A stretch of 44,816 bases of DNA from NCBI GenBank assembly GCA_964454015.1, contig CAYVQF010000051.1:1-44816 (forward strand), written 5' to 3'. The notes under the pieces were generated by a model. That model did no database searches. It was given only the letters and a program-made list of their open reading frames with translations, and had not been told where the DNA came from. Source of the stretch: CAYVQF01 sp964454015. Lineage in GTDB: Bacteria; Myxococcota_A; Bradymonadia; UBA4248. This document shows positions 16,316 to 24,785 of this stretch, in pieces; position 1 is the first letter of the stretch, and each line of letters opens with the position of its first letter. Both the position numbers and the translations under genes were made by a program.

Positions 16316-16331
16316 TATACCGTTCGGTATA
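16316..16331. promoter_or_regulatory. Palindromic operator candidate upstream of tetR
   Basis: TATACCGTTCGGTATA is a perfect 16-bp palindrome centred about 56 bp before the TetR start codon. Form and size are typical of TetR-family operators. Shared core TACC-N4-GGTA with 16161-16178. Confidence 0.65.
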
Positions 16332-16379
16332 GCACGTCAAGCTCGAAAATCCCCACGTCCAACCGACGAGGCCACGCCC

Positions 16380-16949
16380 ATGGACACCCGCGCCCATCTG
16401 CTCGAACGCGCCCTAGAACTCTTCGCCGCGCGCGGCTATGAGAGCGTAGGCGTGCAAGAGATCGCCACCACCGCCGGCGTCACCAAGCCCTCGCTCTACC
16501 ACCACTTTGGCAGCAAATATGGGCTCTTGGAGGCTCTGCTCGAGCAGCACTTCTCTCCCCTCTTGGCCGACCTGGAGCTGGCGAGCGCCTACCGCGGTGA
16601 CCTCCCTCTCACCCTCTTCAAAGTGGCCAGAACCTTGCTCCACTTCGCCCAAGCGCACCCCACCTTCCATCGGCTGCAGATCGCGCTGCGCCATGCCGCA
16701 CCTGAGAGTGAAGCCCAGCGCGCGATCGCGCCCGTCCTGCGCCGCCTGCACCACACCCTGGCGGCCCTCTTCGCGTCCGTCGTCGCCGATCACGGCAACC
16801 TGCGTGGACGCCACGATCTCTTCGCCGTCACCTTCGTCGCCATGGTCAACGCCCACCTCGTCGCCACCCTCGACACCTCCACCACCCTCGACGACGACGC
16901 CGTGCGCCTGGCGGTCAAGCAGTTCATGTACGGAATCTACGCCCTGTAA
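16380..16949 (+). CDS. TetR/AcrR-family transcriptional regulator
   Basis: A 189-residue regulator. The N-terminal TetR helix-turn-helix (1-50) is textbook: RAHLLERALELFAARGYESV, then VQEIATTAGVTKPSLYHHFG and SKYGLLEALLEQHF. The C-terminal helical ligand/dimer domain is divergent, as usual, so the inducer cannot be told. It is divergent from the GH13 gene across 235 bp holding two palindromes with the same core, pointing to autoregulation and control of the glycosidase. Start 16380 is the first Met before the HTH; the ribosome-binding site is weak (GAGG). Confidence 0.88.
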   Translation: MDTRAHLLERALELFAARGYESVGVQEIATTAGVTKPSLYHHFGSKYGLLEALLEQHFSPLLADLELASAYRGDLPLTLFKVARTLLHFAQAHPTFHRLQIALRHAAPESEAQRAIAPVLRRLHHTLAALFASVVADHGNLRGRHDLFAVTFVAMVNAHLVATLDTSTTLDDDAVRLAVKQFMYGIYAL

Positions 16950-17122
16950 GACCTCTCGCCTCACCATTGACCGAGAGCGCCCCGGTCTGGCTCTCCGCTC
17001 CCTGCGCCCTCACCTGAGGCCAAGCGCGCCATCGCCTGGGTGTGCGCCACTTGCGCTCAAAGCCAGCCCACAATAGCCTCCCTGGGAACCCAGCGGGGGC
17101 CCACATCGTTCGTGAGGGAAAC

Positions 17123-19363
17123 ATGGCCAGAAAGAAGAAGTCCGATGCCCCACCCATCGCCTCCCAAGTCCCTACACCGATCGTCGATGAGGGAGTCGCC
17201 CACAGCGACCCTGGCCTCATCAACCCCGACGATGGCCAACTCGACGCCGCCCCCGATGAAGACTTCGACATCACCAGCGTCGCTCCGGACTTCCGCGAGT
17301 TGGCCTTGGCCCACCTCGACGCCCTCGCTCACGCCACCATCCGCAGCACAGAATTCGAAGCCGAACGCGCCGGGATCGACGCCGACGCGCTTGGTGACGA
17401 CGGCGATGCTCCCAACCGCGCCGAGCCCTACTATGACGCGGCGGCCCAGATCGAGGCCGTGGCAGAAGCCAACGCATTGCTGCTCCCCTTGCAGGAGCTG
17501 GGGCTGCGCTATGGCCTGGACCCAGTCGAGATCGACATCCTGGTGTGGACCTTCGTCCAACAGAATCGCACCGAGGGCCTGCCCACGGTCGGCGAGTTTC
17601 TCTCGGTGCGTTTCGACGTCTCATCGGCACGCAACCGCGCGCTCTGCCTCTTCCGCCCTGAGGCGACCCTGCGCCATTCGGGACTGCTGCGACTGGTGGT
17701 CGGCCCAGAGTCACTCCCAGACAACCTCCTCCACCGGGTGATGTCCCTCCCCGAGCCGGTGCACGCCTTCCTCATGGGTGAGCGCAGCCTCGGCGAGCTG
17801 GTCGGCACCGTCGCCGAGCTCTTTCAGCCTGAGCCCTTTGACCCCGACGTGCCCCGGGCCGACGGCTCGCGCATCGGTCTCCCGGCAGAGGACGAGCTCC
17901 GCGAGCTCGTCCAGCACTACATTGACCGATTCACCCGTCGCGATGCGAACCAGACCTGGCAACCCCATAGCCTCGTCGTCGAGCTCTGCGCGCCGCCACG
18001 CTCGGGCAGCACCGCCACGGTGCGCGAGCTGGCCTATGAGTTCGGTGCCCTCTTGGTGGAGCTCGACGCCTCGCGCTTGCTGGCCCACCCGCTCCAGATC
18101 CAGCTCCAGCTCATCGACGAGATCGTCGCGCTGATGCGCCTCTACGACGCCTGGCTCACCATCGACCGGGTCGAAGCCCTGGCTGAGTTACCTCCAAGCT
18201 TGGAAGCCCTCGCCGGGCTCACGGATCGCGTCACCGCAGCCGTCTTCGTCGTCAGCCGCCACCGCCTACCAGCGATCCACCCCCTCGGGGTGCGCGCCCT
18301 CTGCCATGTCGAGATCGAAGCCCCCGAAACCGCGCGCCAAGTGATATGGCGGCAACAGCTCGCCAATGAGGGCGTCTTGCCACCTGCCGACGAAGACCTG
18401 CGCATGCTGGCCTCCAAGTTCGACCTCAGCGCCGGCCTCATCACCAACGCCGCTCGTCTGGTGGGCTTGCACGTCGCCCACCGCGGCGTCTCGCCCGATT
18501 TCCAAGAACTCGACACCAGCGCCTACCACCAACAACGGGGCGACTTGGGCAACCTCGCCACCCTGCGCCGCGGCCGTGGCCACCTGGACGACCTCGTCTT
18601 GCCCGAAAGCGAAAAGGTCGGCATCAGGGAGATCATCCGCGCCGCCACCTATCGCACCCGCTTGCTGCACGGCTGGGGCTTCAAGGAGCGCTTCACCTAT
18701 GGCACGGGCATCATCGCCCTCTTCTCGGGTGAGCCCGGTACGGGTAAGTCCTTTGCTGCCGAAGTGATCGCCGGCGCCCTCGGCCTCGACCTCTTCCAGA
18801 TCGCCGCCCAGCAGGTGGTGAGCAAGTGGGTCGGCGAAACGGAAAAGCAGATCGAACGCATCTTCGAAGAGGCCAAAGCCACTCGGGCCGTCTTGCTCTT
18901 CGACGAGGCCGACAGCCTCCTGGGATCGCGCACGGAAGTGAAGAACGCCAGCGACCGCTACGCGAACATGGCCACCAATCAGCTCCTCCAAGCCATCGAA
19001 GCCCACGAAGGCGTCATCATCCTCACGACCAATCTGGAGGAGAACCTCGACGCCGCCGCGGAACGCCGCATCCTCTTCCGCATTCGCTTCCCCTTCCCCG
19101 AGAAGGAAGAGCGCGCCGAGCTGTGGCGCCGCATGCTGCCCAAAGGCGCCCCGCTCTCCAAGGACATCGATTTCGAGGAGCTCGGCGAGTACTTCGAGCT
19201 GAGCGGTGGGCACATCAAAAACGCCATCATTCGTGCCGGCTACGAAGCCCTCGAGCGCGGCTCATCCTTGGACATGGAGGCCCTCATGGCAGCCGCCGAG
19301 CGTGAAGCCACCACCACGGGCCGCCTGGTGCGTTTGGATGAGACAGGGGCCCTCTTCCGCTGA
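17123..19363 (+). CDS. Tandem AAA+ ATPase, first domain degenerate
   Basis: A 746-residue protein. A variable N-terminal region (1-250) comes first. Around 255-420 lies a divergent AAA domain whose P-loop position (APPRSGSTATV) lacks the Lys-Ser/Thr. The C-terminal active AAA domain (about 490-735) has Walker A GEPGTGKS (536-543) and Walker B AVLLFDEADS (Asp594-Glu595), then sensor/arginine regions (ILTTNLEENLDAAAERRILF). This layout resembles the ATPases of extracellular contractile injection systems (Pvc15/Afp15 type) and related classic AAA proteins, but no tail-sheath, tube or baseplate genes are in view. GAGGG lies 5 bases before the ATG. The next gene codes for a LysM/NlpC-P60 protein 349 bp downstream. 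Confidence 0.85.
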   Translation: MARKKKSDAPPIASQVPTPIVDEGVAHSDPGLINPDDGQLDAAPDEDFDITSVAPDFRELALAHLDALAHATIRSTEFEAERAGIDADALGDDGDAPNRAEPYYDAAAQIEAVAEANALLLPLQELGLRYGLDPVEIDILVWTFVQQNRTEGLPTVGEFLSVRFDVSSARNRALCLFRPEATLRHSGLLRLVVGPESLPDNLLHRVMSLPEPVHAFLMGERSLGELVGTVAELFQPEPFDPDVPRADGSRIGLPAEDELRELVQHYIDRFTRRDANQTWQPHSLVVELCAPPRSGSTATVRELAYEFGALLVELDASRLLAHPLQIQLQLIDEIVALMRLYDAWLTIDRVEALAELPPSLEALAGLTDRVTAAVFVVSRHRLPAIHPLGVRALCHVEIEAPETARQVIWRQQLANEGVLPPADEDLRMLASKFDLSAGLITNAARLVGLHVAHRGVSPDFQELDTSAYHQQRGDLGNLATLRRGRGHLDDLVLPESEKVGIREIIRAATYRTRLLHGWGFKERFTYGTGIIALFSGEPGTGKSFAAEVIAGALGLDLFQIAAQQVVSKWVGETEKQIERIFEEAKATRAVLLFDEADSLLGSRTEVKNASDRYANMATNQLLQAIEAHEGVIILTTNLEENLDAAAERRILFRIRFPFPEKEERAELWRRMLPKGAPLSKDIDFEELGEYFELSGGHIKNAIIRAGYEALERGSSLDMEALMAAAEREATTTGRLVRLDETGALFR

Positions 19364-19712
19364 TCCTGCGCACACCCCAGAACCCGCACTGAACTAAGGA
19401 TCACCGTGATTCTCACGGGCTTCCCCGCAGCGCGCCGCTTCCATGGGTGGGGCGACGAAGCCCCCCATCGCGGCTCTGGCCCCCCTGGGGCCCACCCTAA
19501 CCCCGCACAACAGCGCCAGCGCGTGCAACAGCGCGGCAAGACGGGCCCGGAAACCCTGCAGCGCGCCGGTGTTCAATGTCACCACCTGCGGAGCCACAAC
19601 GATCCACCTTGGCACACCCACCCGGGTATCTTCGCCCAACGAACAATAGAAACATAGACTTACCTTACATGGCCCATACTTTGCTTTGTCGGCGGCGGCA
19701 GAGGAGGTGCTT
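19364..19712 (+). other. Intergenic stretch upstream of the LysM gene
   Basis: About 350 bp without a convincing gene. A GTG-started 83-codon frame at 19406-19657 is very rich in His, Gln, Pro and Gly, which looks non-coding. The last 70 bases are less GC-rich and may hold the promoter of the LysM/P60 gene; I see no clean -35/-10 pair. Confidence 0.4.
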
Positions 19713-20828
19713 ATGCCAGCAGAACAAACCTATACCGTACGCAATGGTGACACCCTCGGCAAAATTGCCGACCGTTTCAATGTTTCAGGCGGCTACCAAG
19801 CCATTCAGCGCCTGAACAACATCGCCAACCCCAATGTCATCTATCCGGGCATGCGGCTGCGAATTCCGGGTACCAGCAGCACGTCGACCAACACGTCGTC
19901 GAGCAGCAGCAGCAGCTCAGGGGGAACCACCTACTACACGGTGAAAAGTGGGGACACCCTGTCCAAAATCGCCCAGCGCTTCAACTACCCTGGGGGTTAT
20001 CAAGCGCTCGCCCGGGCCAACGGCATCTCGAACCCCGCGCTCATTTCGGTCGGCCAGCGGCTGAAGGTCAGCACCGGCGGCAGCAGCAGCAGCTCGAGCA
20101 GCTCCTCCCAGAGCACGGCGCCGCAGACCAGCTCGGCCCGCAACGACGCCCCGATTTCGGGTGAGGGAGCCTGGATCAACGCCGCCGTCGCCTTTAACCG
20201 AGGACGCAACTTCTCCAACGCCCAGTGGAAAGAGTTCCAGCGCAAAATTGGCACCACCGCCGACGGCTCCCCGGGCCCCATGACCGCCCGCGCCGTCTAC
20301 CGCTGGCAGCAGCGCAACAACCTCACCAAAGACGGCAAGGTGGGGCCCCAGACCGCCCGCTCCCTGGGTTACAACGGCGCCGTGACCACCAACGCCGGCG
20401 CTGGTAACAGCACCGGGGGTGGCAGCACCCAGGGCGTCAACGCCCTGCGCCGCCGCATCCTCGACCTGGCCCACTCCACCCTCACCACGCGCAGTGGCCA
20501 CAACTACTACTCCCAGCCCGGGGCCCTCACGGACAACCCCCTCGCCAAGCGGCCCAATCGCTCTGACTGCTCCCAGTGGGTCCGAGCCGTCTACCTCCGC
20601 TCTGGCGCTGGTGACCCCGGCACCTGGACTGGGGACATGGCCGGCAAGGCCAAGAAGACCAGTAACCCCGTGCCGGGCGACATCATGCTCATGAGCGGGC
20701 ACGTCGAGCTCTACATTGGCAACGGCGAGACCATCGGCCACGGCTCTCCGCCGATCAACAAGGGCACGACCGCTTATTGGCGAGGACGTGGCGGCTACTA
20801 CGCCACCTACAATTTCCTCAACGGCTAA
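19713..20828 (+). CDS. LysM x2 / peptidoglycan-binding / NlpC-P60-like hydrolase
   Basis: A 371-residue modular cell-wall protein. Two LysM motifs (about 5-50, YTVRNGDTLGKIADRFNVSG; about 75-120, YYTVKSGDTLSKIAQRFNYP) are joined by Ser-rich linkers. A peptidoglycan-binding segment follows (about 155-225; GTTADGSPGPMTARAVYRWQ). The C-terminal NlpC/P60-like domain has catalytic Cys286 (RSDCSQWVRA), His330 (SGHVELYIG) and a further His343 (TIGHG). It should cleave peptide bonds in peptidoglycan. The start at 19713 has an excellent GAGGAGG site, and no signal peptide follows it, so export must be non-classical or the protein is a delivered effector. A GC hairpin (20836-20857) follows. Confidence 0.85.
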   Translation: MPAEQTYTVRNGDTLGKIADRFNVSGGYQAIQRLNNIANPNVIYPGMRLRIPGTSSTSTNTSSSSSSSSGGTTYYTVKSGDTLSKIAQRFNYPGGYQALARANGISNPALISVGQRLKVSTGGSSSSSSSSSQSTAPQTSSARNDAPISGEGAWINAAVAFNRGRNFSNAQWKEFQRKIGTTADGSPGPMTARAVYRWQQRNNLTKDGKVGPQTARSLGYNGAVTTNAGAGNSTGGGSTQGVNALRRRILDLAHSTLTTRSGHNYYSQPGALTDNPLAKRPNRSDCSQWVRAVYLRSGAGDPGTWTGDMAGKAKKTSNPVPGDIMLMSGHVELYIGNGETIGHGSPPINKGTTAYWRGRGGYYATYNFLNG

Positions 20829-20835
20829 GCCACCC

Positions 20836-20857
20836 GGCGCGCCGCTCCAGGCGCGCC
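20836..20857. terminator. GC hairpin after the LysM/P60 gene
   Basis: GGCGCGCC (20836-20843), loop GCTCCA, GGCGCGCC (20850-20857): an 8-bp stem in the 45-bp gap between two plus-strand genes, with no U-tract. It could attenuate read-through into the LRR-like lipoprotein gene. Confidence 0.35.
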
Positions 20858-20873
20858 CACAAGGTAGATCCCT

Positions 20874-22100
20874 ATGCCCGTCCCACCTCTGAGACTGGCT
20901 TGTGTCGTCGCGCTCGTGCTCACCTGTGGCACCCTTGGCTGCGAACCGACGCGACCTGATCCCAGCAATAGTCACACATCCAAGACCCAAACCACCCAAA
21001 CGGCTACGGAGGACGAGCCAGCGCCTCTCCTAGGCGAAGAGAGCAACCCTGCCGCGCTCCCTGAGACGCCACCTACGGCGCCACCGGTTTATGCCGATCC
21101 CATCCCAGAGCCCCACCCCGACGACGAGGTCAGCGTGAAAAGACCCTTTTTGACCCGCGCCGACATCGAGGCCTACGCCGCTGCCCGCCCGGCGCTCAAC
21201 GATCCCACTGATCCGCGCGCCCTCCACTTCGCCGAGTGCGGCGAGGGCCTCCTGCTCCTCGATGGGCTCCGCAACCTCGCCCCGGAAGAGCTCGCCTTGC
21301 TTGGCGATAGCCCCGCCATGTGCCTCTATCTCGATGACCTGAGCGCCCTCAACACCGCCGCCGCAAAGGCCCTGGCAACCTTTCCCGGCGATCGCCTCTC
21401 CCTCGCCAAGTTGCCCCTCCTCGATCCCGAAGCCGCAACCCAACTCGCCACCTGGTCCGGACGCTGGCTCTTCCTCGATGGACTCAGCACCCTCGACGCC
21501 GCCACGGCAGAAGCCATGGCCAAGTGGACTGGTGCCGTGCTCTCCCTCAACGGCTTGGAGCGCCTGGAGACCAGCGCCGCCACCGCCCTGGCCACCTGGA
21601 GCGGCTTTGATCTGCGGCTCAATCAAGTCGCCCGCTTGAACCTCGACGCCGTTGACGCCCTGACCAAGTGGCAAGGGACCCTACTCCACCTCGACGGGCT
21701 CCGCGCCCTCGAGGCTGAGGCCGCCGCCCATTTGGCCTCGTGGAGCGTCGGGCTGCGGCTCTATCTCAACGGCCTCGAATCCCTCGACGCCGACGCCGCC
21801 GCGCACCTCGCCTCCTGGAACGGCACCCAGCTTCACCTCAACGGCTTGAAGGCCATCGACGCCGCCGCGGCTCAAGCGCTGGTGCCGTGGGATGGGCGTT
21901 ATATCTCTTTGGATGGCATCACCCAGCTCGACGCCGACGCCGCCCAAGCCCTCGCCCAGTGGAAGGGCGAGGTCCTGAGCTTGAACGGACTGCGCAACAT
22001 CGACCGGCACACCGTCGAGGCCCTCAGCAACCGCGCCGTTGAGTTCTTGTACGCCGAGAGCCTCGACCCGGTCACCCGCGCCGCCCTTCGCCTCGACTAG
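20874..22100 (+). CDS. Lipoprotein with ~11 LRR-like 24-residue repeats
   Basis: A 408-residue protein. Its lipoprotein signal ends in GTLGC (Cys23), and a Thr/Pro/Glu-rich disordered linker follows (24-95). About eleven repeats of 24 residues (roughly 127-395) then follow the consensus L-x-L-[DN]-G-L-x-x-L-D-A-x-A-A-x-A-L-A-x-W-x-G. Examples are LDGLSTLDAATAEAMAKWTG and LNGLKAIDAAAAQALVPW. The periodic Leu/Gly/Trp pattern suggests a solenoid of the leucine-rich-repeat kind. As a surface-anchored solenoid it most likely binds a protein or glycan; no enzyme motif is seen. Start 20874 carries the signal; AAGG lies about 10 bases upstream. Confidence 0.8.
   Translation: MPVPPLRLACVVALVLTCGTLGCEPTRPDPSNSHTSKTQTTQTATEDEPAPLLGEESNPAALPETPPTAPPVYADPIPEPHPDDEVSVKRPFLTRADIEAYAAARPALNDPTDPRALHFAECGEGLLLLDGLRNLAPEELALLGDSPAMCLYLDDLSALNTAAAKALATFPGDRLSLAKLPLLDPEAATQLATWSGRWLFLDGLSTLDAATAEAMAKWTGAVLSLNGLERLETSAATALATWSGFDLRLNQVARLNLDAVDALTKWQGTLLHLDGLRALEAEAAAHLASWSVGLRLYLNGLESLDADAAAHLASWNGTQLHLNGLKAIDAAAAQALVPWDGRYISLDGITQLDADAAQALAQWKGEVLSLNGLRNIDRHTVEALSNRAVEFLYAESLDPVTRAALRLD
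21250..22060 (+). repeat. 72-bp periodic coding repeats
   Basis: About eleven degenerate 24-codon units encode the LRR-like solenoid. The DNA identity between units is low, while the Leu, Gly and Trp positions are kept, so selection acts on the protein fold. Confidence 0.7.
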
Positions 22101-22208
22101 ACCCGAAGCCCTCGCTGTGTCAGCGCGGCCGCGAAGGGCCGTGACCACGCATCAGCCCCACTGGTGCTGAGAGGTGCCCTGCATCGACCTCCGGGCAGGC
22201 CAAGAAAC

Positions 22209-22242
22209 AAAAAAGGCCGAGAAAAGGCGCCCTAGGGCAGCC
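22209..22242 (-). terminator. Probable rho-independent terminator of the RRM gene
   Basis: On the minus strand GGCTGCC-CTAG-GGCGCC (22242-22226, one bulged base) is immediately followed by TTTT and then a second T-rich run (TTTTTTGTTTCTT). This is the one hairpin in the window with a true U-tract. Confidence 0.5.
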
Positions 22243-22266
22243 ATCCTCAGCCTCCTCAATCACGGC

Positions 22267-22288
22267 GAACCTTGGTGGTCCAAGGTTC
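22267..22288 (-). repeat. 9-bp perfect hairpin after the RRM gene
   Basis: GAACCTTGG (22267-22275), TGGT, CCAAGGTTC (22280-22288), 15 bp beyond the RRM stop codon. It may protect the 3' end of the short mRNA, upstream of the terminator at 22209-22242. Confidence 0.5.
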
Positions 22289-22302
22289 ACGCGGGGGTTC
22301 GC

Positions 22303-22653
22303 TCAGTAGTCGCGATTGCCACCGCGACGACCGCCGCCACCGCCGTAGCCGCCGCCACCGCCACCGCCGTAGCCGCCACGGCCACCGCCGCCACCACCAC
22401 TGCGATCTTTGTCCTCGGCGCTGTCAACGCGAATGGTGCGCCCGTCGAGGGTGCTGTCGTTCATCTCAGCGCGGGCGCGCTCCGAGGACTCTTCGCTCTC
22501 GAAGGTGACAAAGCCAAAGCCACGGCTGCGACCGGTGTCGCGGTCCGAGACGACCTTCGCGTCTGTGATCTCACCAAACTTCGAGAAAGCCGTCCGCAGC
22601 GTGTCGTCTGTCGTCGCCCAAGCAAGTCCGCCTACAAATAATTTCTTCGCCAT
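22303..22653 (-). CDS. RRM-domain RNA-binding protein, Gly-rich tail
   Basis: A 116-residue single-RRM protein. It has RNP2 LFVGGL (5-10), RNP1 RGFGFVTF (44-51) and a C-terminal Gly/Arg/Tyr-rich tail (86-116, GGYGGGGGGGYGG). The layout is that of the eukaryotic-like Rbp proteins of cyanobacteria and proteobacteria, thought to bind single-stranded RNA, often as cold-shock-type chaperones. It acts in the cytoplasm. No close neighbour shares its strand, so it is monocistronic, with a hairpin and a U-tract terminator behind it. The ribosome-binding site (AGGGGA) is about 13 bases from the ATG, longer than ideal. Confidence 0.9.
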   Translation of the reverse strand: MAKKLFVGGLAWATTDDTLRTAFSKFGEITDAKVVSDRDTGRSRGFGFVTFESEESSERARAEMNDSTLDGRTIRVDSAEDKDRSGGGGGGRGGYGGGGGGGYGGGGGRRGGNRDY

Positions 22654-23081
22654 CGTTGTTCTAGTCCCCTATCACACGTATACCGCGGCTCGACTCTCTC
22701 ACCGCTCATCTACAACCAGATTGTCGACCCTTCGGCCATGGCTGTGACCCCACCCTTGTAACACCCCTGGGGAGATATACAAGCAAGGAATCGACACTGG
22801 ATTTCACCAGCCACCCACTTCGGCGCGCCTCCTCCATCTCAAGTCCTTTAACGACGTCGATTTGTCGCCACAAGATCGTCCCAATCGTCGCAAAAAAATA
22901 ATTTCGCGTCATCGGCTCTGCTGCCGGGGAGCTCGCCCCAGCCCACCCATCCATCTCGAAGCCTCGGCCCCGCCGCGCTCCCGCTGACACCGCCCTCCTC
23001 AGCCTCAGGCCAACATTGCCACCACCCTCGTCTGCGCTACAATCGAGGCCCTTGGCCGCTTTTCTCCTCACGGGAGCTCAC
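22654..23081. other. Divergent intergenic region
   Basis: About 430 bp between the RRM gene (minus) and the winged-helix ferredoxin gene (plus), partly less GC-rich and so likely to hold both promoters. I see no clean -35/-10 pair, no tRNA and no convincing small gene. Confidence 0.4.
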
Positions 23082-24470
23082 ATGGGACACCGCGTTGGCA
23101 AAGACTATCACCGGCAGCTAGGCCGCACCCTCGACGGACTCACTTCGCGCAGCCCCTGGTCTCCCACCCTGCGCGCCATCCTCGAGACGCTCTACACCGC
23201 GGAGGAGGCCAAGGTCGTCGCCACCATGCCCACTGGGCTCTCGACGGTGACCCGCATCGCCCAGGTGACCGGCATCGCTCCCGCACAGCTCACGCCACTT
23301 TTGACCGGACTCGCCCGCAAGGGCCTCCTCATCGATCTCCACCGCGACGACATCCCCTACTACACCATCTCGCCCATGGTCATCGGGGTCTTCGAGTTCA
23401 CCATGATGCGCCGCGGCGCCGACCTAGACCACCAGAAGATCGCCCGACTCTTCCACCGCTACCTCAACGAAGAGCCCGAGTTCTGGACGAGCAACCTCGC
23501 AACTGGCAACCGTTTCTCCATCCTCCGCACCCTCCCGCACGAAGACAGCCTCGGCGACCAGGAACACGTTGAGGTCCTGGACTTCGACAAGGCCAGCCAC
23601 CTGGTCCGCCGCGCCAAACGCTTCGCCCTCGGCATCTGCTCCTGTCGCCACGAGAAGCATCACCAGGGACGCGCCTGCGACACCCCACTGGAGCTGTGCT
23701 CCGCCTTCGACCTCGGCGCCGACTACCTCATCCGCAACGATCTGGCGCGCGAGAGCAGCCGCGAAGAGATGCTCGACCTGCTGCAACAATCGCGCGATCG
23801 CGGGCTGGTGCTCAGCGCCGACAACGTCCAGCGCGGGACCCAGTACATCTGCCACTGTTGCGGCTGCTGCTGCAACTACCTGGCCGGCCTCAACCACTGG
23901 GGCCATCCCCAGGCGGTGCTCTCCTCGTCCTTCCTGGCCAAGCTCGACCCAAGTGCCTGCACCCGGTGCGGTCGTTGCATCAAGAAATGTCCGGTCTCCG
24001 CAATTGTCCTCAGGGATCCACCTGCGCCGGGGCGTGCGCCTCAGGCCACATCCTCCAACAACCACCCACCTGCGTTCCCCGCCATCGACCCGCAGCGCTG
24101 CATCGGCTGTGGCGTCTGCGTCGTCCACTGTTCGCCTCGGGCCCTGCACCTGATCCCGCGCCCCCAGCGCATCATCACCCCAGCCGACTCCTTCGAGAAG
24201 GTCGTCCTCCAAGCCTTGGAGAAGGGGACACTTCAAAATCTCCTCTTCGACAACCCCAACAGCACCAGCCAAGCTTTCGGGCGCACCCTCCTGCGGACCT
24301 TTTTGCGCCTCGATCCGGTCAAACGCGCCCTCTTCAGCGATCTCCTCCGTTCGCACTTCCTCAACGCCCTGCGCGCGGGCGTCAAAGTGGCTGGCATGGG
24401 CTGGCTCATGGAGGACTATCGCAGCGCCAGCTCGCCGCCCGAACCAGGCAGAGACGCCTCCCCTGCATAG
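23082..24470 (+). CDS. Winged-helix plus multi-cluster ferredoxin protein
   Basis: A 462-residue protein of a 4Fe-4S dicluster family. An N-terminal winged-helix-like region (about 38-95; TVTRIAQVTGIAPAQLTPLL then GLARKGLLIDL) is followed by a conserved Cys region (CSCRHEK at 186-192, Cys199, Cys206). A remarkable CHCCGCCC cluster occupies 257-264. Two ferredoxin motifs come next: CTRCGRCIKKC (293-303) and CIGCGVCVVHC near 345. It likely carries two [4Fe-4S] clusters plus a further metal or Fe-S site; whether the HTH binds DNA or only packs structurally is unclear. It precedes the Hdr-Flx operon by 1.3 kb. GGGAG lies 6 bases upstream of the ATG. Confidence 0.82.
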   Translation: MGHRVGKDYHRQLGRTLDGLTSRSPWSPTLRAILETLYTAEEAKVVATMPTGLSTVTRIAQVTGIAPAQLTPLLTGLARKGLLIDLHRDDIPYYTISPMVIGVFEFTMMRRGADLDHQKIARLFHRYLNEEPEFWTSNLATGNRFSILRTLPHEDSLGDQEHVEVLDFDKASHLVRRAKRFALGICSCRHEKHHQGRACDTPLELCSAFDLGADYLIRNDLARESSREEMLDLLQQSRDRGLVLSADNVQRGTQYICHCCGCCCNYLAGLNHWGHPQAVLSSSFLAKLDPSACTRCGRCIKKCPVSAIVLRDPPAPGRAPQATSSNNHPPAFPAIDPQRCIGCGVCVVHCSPRALHLIPRPQRIITPADSFEKVVLQALEKGTLQNLLFDNPNSTSQAFGRTLLRTFLRLDPVKRALFSDLLRSHFLNALRAGVKVAGMGWLMEDYRSASSPPEPGRDASPA

Positions 24471-24785
24471 CCAAGAGGCCCAAGGGTTGCGGCTACCCGC
24501 CCAACAACACCCGGACCACAGCGGCCCCGGCTTCGCAGTCGATGCCAACCGACGGCAGATCATCGGTGAACGGGTCGCCACCGCAGCGATCGCCATCGAC
24601 CAGACGCAGGCAAGGGCCTCGGGTCATCTACCCGCGTCACTGCCCCGGTCAGGCTAAGAGCACAAAACAGACAGTTACTGTCCAAGAGAAGTCATGGGAG
24701 CGCTTTTTTGTCGTCAGGAGGCGTTGGAAGTGGTCTGCTCAAGGCCAAGGTTCAATGCACGCCCCCCATCCAAGGAGAAGAACCC
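24471..24785. other. Short gene-free stretch
   Basis: About 315 bp with no firm gene. A minus-strand 44-codon frame at 24493-24627 (begins MTRGPCLRLVDGDRCGGDPF) has protein-like composition but no ribosome-binding site, and its antisense frame is also open, so I leave it uncalled. Confidence 0.4.

Noticed and set aside
19406..19657. 83-codon GTG-started frame before the LysM gene
   Set aside because: His/Gln/Pro/Gly-rich composition and no family features; GGAT before it is a poor ribosome-binding site.
24493..24627. 44-codon minus-strand frame with acidic, protein-like composition
   Set aside because: No start-site signal and the antisense frame is equally open; could be a gene remnant but cannot be supported.
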